From Deltaproteobacteria bacterium (lineage in GTDB: Bacteria > Desulfobacterota > Desulfomonilia > UBA1062): 5,097 nt of DNA. Each line of letters starts with the position of its first letter. Position 1 is the first letter of the stretch. The translations under genes were made by a program, and so were the position numbers. Location of the stretch: assembly GCA_020053185.1 (NCBI GenBank), contig JAGVNP010000078.1, positions 1-5,097 of the forward strand, written 5' to 3'. Positions 1-5,097 of this stretch are shown here, one piece after another. The notes beneath the pieces were generated by a model. The model was not told the origin of the DNA. It did no database searches and saw only the letters and a list, made by a program, of their open reading frames with translations.

Positions 1-2009
1 AATCGGATGTAAAGATAAAAGCAAACCATATAAAAAATACATGGAATATCAAAGGAGAGATAAAGGATCTGATGCTTAAGGATATCACTTCGAAGGTATC
101 AGGGAATCTCTCGATCCTGCTTAATGCGAGTATTTCGGAAAAGAAAAAAACCGCCACTATTACCGGCTACATTGAAAATCTCACCATGGCATATCCGGAA
201 AGAAGTGTGACTCTTGATTATCTTAAGATCAATCTCGATGCCAAGGGAGATAAAGATAGTATAAGTATTCATAACCTTGCAATCGAATCCCCGGTTTTGA
301 CCATCGGCGGATGGCTTGAGATTGATGGAACAGAAGATTTTAAAAAGACCAAGCTTTCTTTTGATCTCTCATCCAATGAGTTTGATTATAATAAGACAGT
401 AGATTATCTGCCCACCGAGTATTTTCCTAAATGGCTCGCATCTGTATTGCGTGAAAAAGTGAGGGACGGAAAATCACGCTTTACGTCTATACAGTATCAG
501 GGCGGGTTGAAAGATTTAAAGAATGCCAGAGATTTTGCGAAGAACCTTTATGTGGTGGGTGAGATCAATTCGCAAAGTTTCGGGATAGGTTTTACCCCGT
601 ACAGGATGAAAGGGATACAAGGATCAATCATATTTGATGGTAAAGATTTGAAGGTTCACAATCTCTCGGGTCATATTGGCAGCTCTTTTATAGAACGAGT
701 GGATGTATGCTTTGTTGACAAGCTTACTCCAGGCCTCAGGGTGAAGATAGACATGGATCTTGACATGGAAGCTGAAGATTTTATCTTGGCATGGCGGGCA
801 TGTACTGCACCAAGAAAGGTCAATAAAATGCTTGATCCTATATCGCAGATAAAAGGCGGACGGGTTTCTGGCAATGCAGAGGTGTATTGGGAGAAAAATT
901 CCGGCCAGCCCCTCAAGTTTATGGGAAATGTGCACCTGGACGAATGTTCATTCAACTGGAATAAAACTGTCTGGAGATATCTTACAGGCGACGTGAAATT
1001 GTCAGAGTTGGGTTATTTCGGAGATGCTTCATTTAAGGGGATAATGAATGGTGTTCCCCTTACCCTTACAGAGGATATTGATATACGGGAGCCACGTCGC
1101 ATAGGAGGCACGCTTGCGATTGACGGGTTCAAGATAGATGCTTCAGGTGACGGTGAGAAAAAAGACGTGCTTAAAGGTGTGTATGGCGAGACTTTTTTAA
1201 TCGTAAGGAATTTACAGGTATTGGGCATGGTATTTGACAAAGCCACTGCAAAAGCAAAACTTAGCGATAATGTGTTACGGTTAAATGATATACATTTAAC
1301 ATGCAAGGGAGGGGGCGGCAAAGGCTCTGCCATAATGAGGCTGGGCGGTGATTCGAATATTGATGTCGTTCTTTCTTTGCGTGATGCAGACATAAAAAAG
1401 ATATTTCCCACTTTTCCCGGCAGCCTATGGGTTGATGGGACAGTTGATCTCGAGGGAAGGATATGGGGTAATGTTGATTCGCTTAAAGGGGACCTCGGTT
1501 TTCTGGCAAAAGACGGCCATATAATGAAGCTTTCGGCGATATCAAAAATATTTACCACACTAAACGTATACAGGATATTTACTACGAAAAAGATAGACGT
1601 AAAAGGGAAAGGTTTCTCTTATAATTTTATTGCCTCCACATTTAAGATCAGAGACAATGTAGTTTACTATGATGATTTTCATCTGGACAGCAATTCCATG
1701 CAAATGTCTGCAGTCGGAGAATATAACCTTAAAACAAGAGAAATTGATGCTATCGTTGGGGTCCAGCCATTTGAAGCCATAGACAAGACCATCAGTATTT
1801 TGCCTCTTCCGGGAAGAAAGACAGAGTCTGATAATGAAAAAGCAATGGTAATAGACCTGAAAATGAAAGGAAGCATTGATGATCCAACTGTCACTGTGGT
1901 GCCACTTACCTCTATGTCTGAATCGATACGTGAGGCTATTAGGCGATCGTTGAAGACGCCAAGAGAGTTTCTTATTGAACAAGGGGTAATAAAGAATAAA
2001 TGGCTTTAG
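1..2009 (+). CDS. AsmA-like C-terminal domain protein (YhdP/AsmA superfamily), 5'-truncated by window edge
   Basis: This is the C-terminal 668 residues of a large AsmA-superfamily protein. Family members are anchored to the inner membrane by an N-terminal helix and span the periplasm as long beta-rich bridges implicated in phospholipid transport and outer-membrane homeostasis. The reading frame is open from base 3 with no stop before the ATG at 72. The 23 residues before that ATG have the same alternating polar/hydrophobic beta-strand character, so 72 is an internal Met. Visible residues about 130-250 (LPTEYFPKWL onwards) resemble the DUF3971 region. About 370-660 resemble the AsmA-like C-terminal domain: GSLWVDGTVDLEGRIWG near 472, LSAISKIFTTLN near 510-522, then a typical tail with IREAIRRSLKTP near 640-653. 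The gene ends in TAG and meets hflX tail to tail after 15 bp. The superfamily call is solid. Cargo and exact subfamily are not decidable here, and the membrane anchor lies outside the window. Confidence 0.85.
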   Translation, partial: SDVKIKANHIKNTWNIKGEIKDLMLKDITSKVSGNLSILLNASISEKKKTATITGYIENLTMAYPERSVTLDYLKINLDAKGDKDSISIHNLAIESPVLTIGGWLEIDGTEDFKKTKLSFDLSSNEFDYNKTVDYLPTEYFPKWLASVLREKVRDGKSRFTSIQYQGGLKDLKNARDFAKNLYVVGEINSQSFGIGFTPYRMKGIQGSIIFDGKDLKVHNLSGHIGSSFIERVDVCFVDKLTPGLRVKIDMDLDMEAEDFILAWRACTAPRKVNKMLDPISQIKGGRVSGNAEVYWEKNSGQPLKFMGNVHLDECSFNWNKTVWRYLTGDVKLSELGYFGDASFKGIMNGVPLTLTEDIDIREPRRIGGTLAIDGFKIDASGDGEKKDVLKGVYGETFLIVRNLQVLGMVFDKATAKAKLSDNVLRLNDIHLTCKGGGGKGSAIMRLGGDSNIDVVLSLRDADIKKIFPTFPGSLWVDGTVDLEGRIWGNVDSLKGDLGFLAKDGHIMKLSAISKIFTTLNVYRIFTTKKIDVKGKGFSYNFIASTFKIRDNVVYYDDFHLDSNSMQMSAVGEYNLKTREIDAIVGVQPFEAIDKTISILPLPGRKTESDNEKAMVIDLKMKGSIDDPTVTVVPLTSMSESIREAIRRSLKTPREFLIEQGVIKNKWL

Positions 2010-2024
2010 AGCCCATCAGGAAGG

Positions 2025-3701
2025 TCAGTTTGAATTACTAAAAAATCCCTGCATTTTTTCGATCAGAGGGCCAAGAGATGATTTATTAAGCGCGGATATT
2101 GCAATTCCTCCATATCTTTTAGCCAATGTCTCTGCAAGAACAGGTGAGATCAGATCGGCCTTGTTAAATGCCCTTGCCCTGGGTTTTGTGGCAAGACCGA
2201 GATCCGTAAGAATTACTTCCACAGATTGAATTTTGTCTTCTATGAATGGATCAGAGAGATCGACAACTTCTACGAGCAGGTCAGCATCATCCAGTTCTTC
2301 CAGTGTAGCCATGAATGCAGCTTTAAGTTCTTTTGGCAGTTCCCGTAAAAAGCCCACTGTATCAGTAATGATAACATCGAAGTCTTTTGGAAATCTGAGC
2401 CTTTTACTGGAAGGATCAAGTGTGGCAAACGGCATGTTTGCTACAAACACACTGCTTTTTGTCAGAGTATTGAGAAGGGTTGATTTTCCTGAATTTGTAT
2501 ATCCTATTATAGATATTACGGGAATAAACTTCTTTCTTCTTTGATGCCGGGTGACCTCGCGTTTTTTGCGTATCTTTGATATTTCATTCTCCAGTCTGTC
2601 TATCCGCTGTCTTGCACGCCTTCTATCGACCTCCAACTTTGTTTCACCGGGCCCACGCGTTCCAATCCCGCCTGCAAGCCGGCTCAAAGAAGGATTGGCC
2701 CCAACAAGCCTTGGCATATTGTATTTCAACTGGGCAAGCTCTACCTGAATTTTTCCTTCTTTTGTTTTTGCCCTTTGCGCAAATATATCCAGGATAAGTT
2801 GTGTACGGTCAATTACCCTGATGCCTGTAAAATCAGAAATGGCACGGGCTTGCGAAGGGCTGAGTTCATGATAGAATATCAGGAGATTTACATCCATTGA
2901 GAATGCATCTATTGCAATTTGAGATAACTTGCCTTTTCCGATAACAAATTTCGGATCTGGTTTTGGTCTTTTCTGAATTACTGTATCCACTATAGAAACA
3001 TGCGCTGCACGTGCAAGATCCTTAAATTCATCAAAACGAATTTTTGAATCTCCTGATAACTGAGGAAAAGTTCCTATCAAAAATGCTCTGTCTTGGTTTG
3101 TTTTTTTCACCTTTTGATGCAGATGTGTTGCTGCCAATTTTTCTTCGAGGTCGCTTATAAAGCCATCAAACGGTAATCGTATCTCATGTGGTGGTACTGG
3201 ATCTAATATATGCCATATGGACGAAGATGTGTTATCCCTCGGCATAATATGTGCTCCGTATGCGGCTATAGGTTCTCCTGGTTCAGATACAGTGATTGCG
3301 TATATGAGATCGAATCTTATCATGGCTAAATCCATAAGGTCTTCATGGGAAAGGGCAAGATTATTGAGATGAGTGTGAATGAATCGCAGCCCTTGCAGTC
3401 TGCCAGGATGAGTACGGGTTCTTATTTCTCTTGGCAAAGATATTCCGTCAACATCGCCTGCTATGACATATTCGATCAGGCCATGGCGGTTGATGAGAAT
3501 CCCTACTTGAATTCCCATCTGACGCGAGAGAAAAGACATTTCTCTGCAAAGATCCTGGGTAATAACAGTATCTGATGGGATTTTTCTTCGGTAAAGTTTC
3601 AGGAGAGATTTTATCTCAAAAGCCTTTAGAGTCTTTAGATTGCCGTATACTTTTTGGATGCCTTTATCCTCCTTATCCTTTCTCCAGAAGTGAAGCGTCA
3701 A
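2025..3701 (-). CDS. hflX: GTPase HflX with long N-terminal extension; start uncertain (TTG 3701 or ATC 3659)
   Basis: HflX is a ribosome-binding GTPase that splits 70S ribosomes and rescues stalled ones under heat or other stress. Numbered from TTG at 3701, the HflX core starts near residue 203. It shows IGKGKL (254-259), ELSPSQ, the segment RTQLILDIFAQRAKTKEGK, the glycine motif GTRGPGET (347-354), a basic coiled coil (about 358-390), and the complete G-domain: G1 GYTNSGKST (400-408), G2 FATLDP (425-430), G3 DTVGF (447-451), G4 NKAD (513-516), G5 SAL (536-538). The protein is 544-558 residues against about 426 in E. coli, the extra length being a roughly 200-residue N-terminal domain. Within it, H109-T-H111 and S118-H-E-D121 look JAMM-like. 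TTG at 3701 is the only standard start upstream, but it lies 29 bp inside the preceding gene with no Shine-Dalgarno. ATC at 3659 has a perfect AAGGAGG 8 nt upstream and leads into QKVYGN, where I recall relatives beginning. Coordinates use the standard codon, but I favour ATC. Identity as HflX is near certain. Confidence 0.96.
   Translation of the reverse strand: MTLHFWRKDKEDKGIQKVYGNLKTLKAFEIKSLLKLYRRKIPSDTVITQDLCREMSFLSRQMGIQVGILINRHGLIEYVIAGDVDGISLPREIRTRTHPGRLQGLRFIHTHLNNLALSHEDLMDLAMIRFDLIYAITVSEPGEPIAAYGAHIMPRDNTSSSIWHILDPVPPHEIRLPFDGFISDLEEKLAATHLHQKVKKTNQDRAFLIGTFPQLSGDSKIRFDEFKDLARAAHVSIVDTVIQKRPKPDPKFVIGKGKLSQIAIDAFSMDVNLLIFYHELSPSQARAISDFTGIRVIDRTQLILDIFAQRAKTKEGKIQVELAQLKYNMPRLVGANPSLSRLAGGIGTRGPGETKLEVDRRRARQRIDRLENEISKIRKKREVTRHQRRKKFIPVISIIGYTNSGKSTLLNTLTKSSVFVANMPFATLDPSSKRLRFPKDFDVIITDTVGFLRELPKELKAAFMATLEELDDADLLVEVVDLSDPFIEDKIQSVEVILTDLGLATKPRARAFNKADLISPVLAETLAKRYGGIAISALNKSSLGPLIEKMQGFFSNSN
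3668..3674 (-). promoter_or_regulatory. Perfect Shine-Dalgarno for hflX, overlapping the nusG-like stop codon
   Basis: Read on the minus strand, the sequence is AAGGAGG, a full anti-Shine-Dalgarno match. Its first two A bases are the last two of the TAA stop (3673-3675) of the upstream NusG-like gene, so terminating ribosomes land on the next initiation site. The site is 8 nt from the ATC codon at 3657-3659. It lies downstream of the TTG at 3701 and so cannot serve that codon. No ATG, GTG or TTG in the hflX frame follows within usable distance, so this site is the main evidence that hflX starts at ATC. Confidence 0.7.
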
Positions 3702-4170
3702 TCATGACTTTTGCTTTTGTGTTTACCATTTCAACAAGAATTTTCACTCTGCCTTTATCAGAATTCCATTCGTCGAATATTCCGTAGACATCTTTCAAGG
3801 GTCCGGAGCTTACCCTTACCAGATCGCCAGGCTTGAAGTCCACTGGCTTTGCAATGATTCCGGAAGAATCCCCAATGCTTCTCAGCTGGATTATGAATTC
3901 TTCATCTATTGGTACTGGAGTATTATTATTTATGAGGATTCTTTTCACTCCTCTGCACCATCGTATCTTGTGCAAATCTTCTTCTATCGGAAGTGCATGT
4001 ACAAATAAGTAATTGGGGAATAGGGGATATTTTTTCAAAGTTTTTTTTCTGGCGTGAAAAACCCATTTATTCATAAAAGGCTGATACACACCGATCCCTT
4101 GCTGGTCAAGGAAGGAGGCTGCGATAGAGTCTTCTTTTGGATTTGTCTGAACTACAAACCATTTTTTCAT
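3673..4170 (-). CDS. NusG-family transcription antiterminator (RfaH/UpxY/LoaP-like paralogue)
   Basis: A 165-residue protein with the two-domain NusG build. The NGN domain (about 1-105) opens with MKKWFVVQT and carries LFPNYLFV at 50-57, the strand that packs against RNA polymerase in this family. It is followed by a KOW domain (about 112-163) with FKPGDLVRVSSGPLKDVYG. Housekeeping NusG normally carries an FGR-type motif late in its KOW domain; here the matching stretch reads VNTKAKVMID. The divergent linker also points to a specialised paralogue and not to nusG itself. There is no secE, rplK or rplA beside it, as expected around true nusG. Such paralogues bind elongating RNA polymerase and suppress termination in particular long operons, often polysaccharide or secondary-metabolite clusters. 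The start at 4170 matches the conserved N-terminus but has no recognisable ribosome binding site. The gene lies 46 bp after the deacetylase and directly before hflX. Target operon and subfamily cannot be told from this window. Confidence 0.88.
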   Translation of the reverse strand: MKKWFVVQTNPKEDSIAASFLDQQGIGVYQPFMNKWVFHARKKTLKKYPLFPNYLFVHALPIEEDLHKIRWCRGVKRILINNNTPVPIDEEFIIQLRSIGDSSGIIAKPVDFKPGDLVRVSSGPLKDVYGIFDEWNSDKGRVKILVEMVNTKAKVMIDASLLEKG

Positions 4171-4180
4171 ATTATAATAT
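4169..4180. repeat. Perfect 12-bp AT palindrome across the nusG-like start
   Basis: The sequence ATATTATAATAT equals its own reverse complement and covers the first two bases of the nusG-like ATG (4168-4170) and the ten bases before it. It occupies the place where a Shine-Dalgarno would be expected. It also contains TATAAT on the minus strand, abutting the ATG. A promoter using that box would start transcription inside the gene, so it is unlikely to be the promoter for this start. A perfect palindrome of only A and T can arise by chance in AT-rich spacers. Operator function is a guess. Confidence 0.35.
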
Positions 4181-4216
4181 CTAGCACGTTAAACACTAAG
4201 TAGCAAAGACTCCAAT

Positions 4217-5097
4217 TTACCAGTTATGAACGAATGCAGACACTGGTTCAATAATAACCCCTTGCTCTTTTAATCTGGGAATTTCTTTTTTGAGAACCTC
4301 TATTGTTGTCGAATGAGGGTGGCAAATGCCAATGACATGCGGATTCTTTTCTCCTAGCCTCACAAGCTTATCCAGTTGTCGGGATATATACGAATATGAA
4401 TCTGTATTGTCCAAGAAAACATCCCTTGATGCAAACGGGAGATTTTGCTCTTTTGCCACTTCTTCGCACACTGATTTGTTCGTGGTGAGGCTGTCAATAT
4501 AAAACAAGTTTTTCTGTTTAAGCTCTTGGACGATTATTGTCATAATAGCTTTATCCTGGGTAACCATTGAGCCCATATGATTGTTTACGCCTTTTATGTA
4601 AGGTACATTAGAGAGATGGCTTGATAGAAGAGATTTGATTTCCTGAGGAGGCATATTACTATATATTGCTCCTGGCCCAGGATTTTTCCCGTTTTGCCCT
4701 TCTAATGGAAGATGAAGAAGGATGTCTTTACCCATTTTATGCAAATACACAGCGCATTCTTTAGAATAAGACATCTCTGGCAGTATGGAAAAAGTGAGGT
4801 CAGCATCTATTTTTCCAAGTTCCCGAGCAGCATCCATGTTTTGGCCCATGTCATCTACAATAATTGCTATATGGGAAATTCTTTTGGCAGGTAATTTGAT
4901 AGGGGAAGGGGGATATTTGAACATGATATGCCATGTGGTATGATCAGTCGAAATATCGATCTCTTCGTTTCCCTTAACTTCTACTGTTGCACCGAGGTTT
5001 CTCAGTTTATCAAAGGCATTATCGAGGTCTTTGTTTGAAAATTTATTAGAAGAGGTTACAGTAATATTCTGATCCTCAATTACTATATCTGATTGAC
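4217..5097 (-). CDS. Divergent polysaccharide deacetylase (YibQ/DUF610 family), 5'-truncated by window edge
   Basis: This belongs to the divergent polysaccharide deacetylase family (Pfam PF04748), exported NodB-fold proteins thought to act on envelope carbohydrate; E. coli YibQ is encoded next to the amidase activator EnvC. The frame is open from the right edge, adding 57 whole codons ahead of the ATG at 4924. That upstream stretch (for example DLDNAFDKLRNLGATVEV) reads as real protein, so 4924 is probably internal and the signal peptide lies outside. Numbered from that Met: IIVDDMG with D24/D25, HLPLEG (71-76), NNHMGS (114-119), YIDSLTTNKS (142-151), RDVFLD (167-172) and GICHPH (199-204). 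These are the family's conserved blocks in order and carry the likely metal-binding Asp and His residues. The family usually has Gly where GICHPH has Cys201. The gene ends in TAA, 46 bp before the nusG-like gene and in the same direction, so co-transcription is likely. Enzymatic activity of the family is inferred from fold. Confidence 0.92.
   Translation of the reverse strand, partial: QSDIVIEDQNITVTSSNKFSNKDLDNAFDKLRNLGATVEVKGNEEIDISTDHTTWHIMFKYPPSPIKLPAKRISHIAIIVDDMGQNMDAARELGKIDADLTFSILPEMSYSKECAVYLHKMGKDILLHLPLEGQNGKNPGPGAIYSNMPPQEIKSLLSSHLSNVPYIKGVNNHMGSMVTQDKAIMTIIVQELKQKNLFYIDSLTTNKSVCEEVAKEQNLPFASRDVFLDNTDSYSYISRQLDKLVRLGEKNPHVIGICHPHSTTIEVLKKEIPRLKEQGVIIEPVSAFVHNW

Noticed and set aside
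72..74. ATG at 72 as start of the AsmA-like gene
   Set aside because: The frame is open to the window edge and the preceding residues continue the same beta-strand pattern. The nearby GGAG is about 15 nt away, too far to be convincing.
1307..1318. G-rich tract GGGAGGGGGCGG as a possible G-quadruplex
   Set aside because: There are too few separate runs of three G bases, and the tract is explained by Lys-Gly-Gly-Gly-Gly codons in the AsmA-like protein.
1013..1558. Long open frame of 181 codons on the minus strand
   Set aside because: It lies wholly antisense to the AsmA-like gene, has low-complexity Ser/Pro/Leu-rich translation, no recognisable domain and no support from neighbours.
2040..2059. 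Inverted repeat AAAAAAT / ATTTTTT with a 6-nt loop, considered as a terminator
   Set aside because: The stem is A/T only, with no GC core and no pairing inside the loop. It encodes the Lys-Met-Gln-Gly-Phe-Phe stretch near the HflX C-terminus, which explains it.
2233..2544. Plus-strand open frame opposite the HflX G-domain
   Set aside because: It is Ser-rich and antisense to the strongly conserved G1-G4 region of hflX, a typical shadow of a real gene.
4171..4176. TATAAT on the minus strand as a -10 box for the nusG-like gene
   Set aside because: It abuts the ATG, so transcription would begin within the first codons. No TTGACA-like box lies 16-18 nt upstream of it.

Overview
This window is compact and almost entirely coding. 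It holds four protein genes in two convergent blocks, with no RNA gene, mobile element or CRISPR array that I can see. Base composition looks even, moderately AT-rich, with no sign of an acquired island. The long AsmA-like protein, the HflX with a large N-terminal extension and the YibQ-type deacetylase together suggest a Gram-negative (diderm) bacterium. A member of the old Deltaproteobacteria (Desulfobacterota and relatives) is the best guess, but it rests on recalled protein style and not on a marker gene.

Layout. From the left edge to 2009 (+) runs the C-terminal part of a large AsmA-like envelope protein, whose true start lies outside the window. After a 15-bp gap comes a left-pointing block read from the right edge. 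First is a divergent polysaccharide deacetylase (4217 to beyond 5097, start outside the window), then after 46 bp a NusG paralogue of the RfaH/UpxY/LoaP type (3673-4170), then the GTPase HflX (2025 to about 3659 or 3701). The last two are joined tightly: the Shine-Dalgarno of hflX overlaps the stop codon of the nusG-like gene. The three leftward genes could form one transcript. The only gap large enough to hide a promoter or RNA structure is the 46-bp one.

How they fit together. The AsmA-like protein and the deacetylase belong to envelope biology (lipid transport or outer-membrane homeostasis, and periplasmic polysaccharide or peptidoglycan trimming). The NusG-like factor would let RNA polymerase read through long operons, often envelope polysaccharide operons. 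HflX splits stalled or idle ribosomes under stress. No single pathway is proven by the arrangement.

The points most worth a second look are these. The hflX start appears to be a non-canonical ATC placed 8 nt after a perfect AAGGAGG. The HflX N-terminal extension carries an HxH...SxxD signature that resembles a degenerate JAB/MPN (JAMM) fold. A specialised NusG gene sits directly before hflX, with a perfect AT palindrome over its start codon and no visible ribosome binding site.
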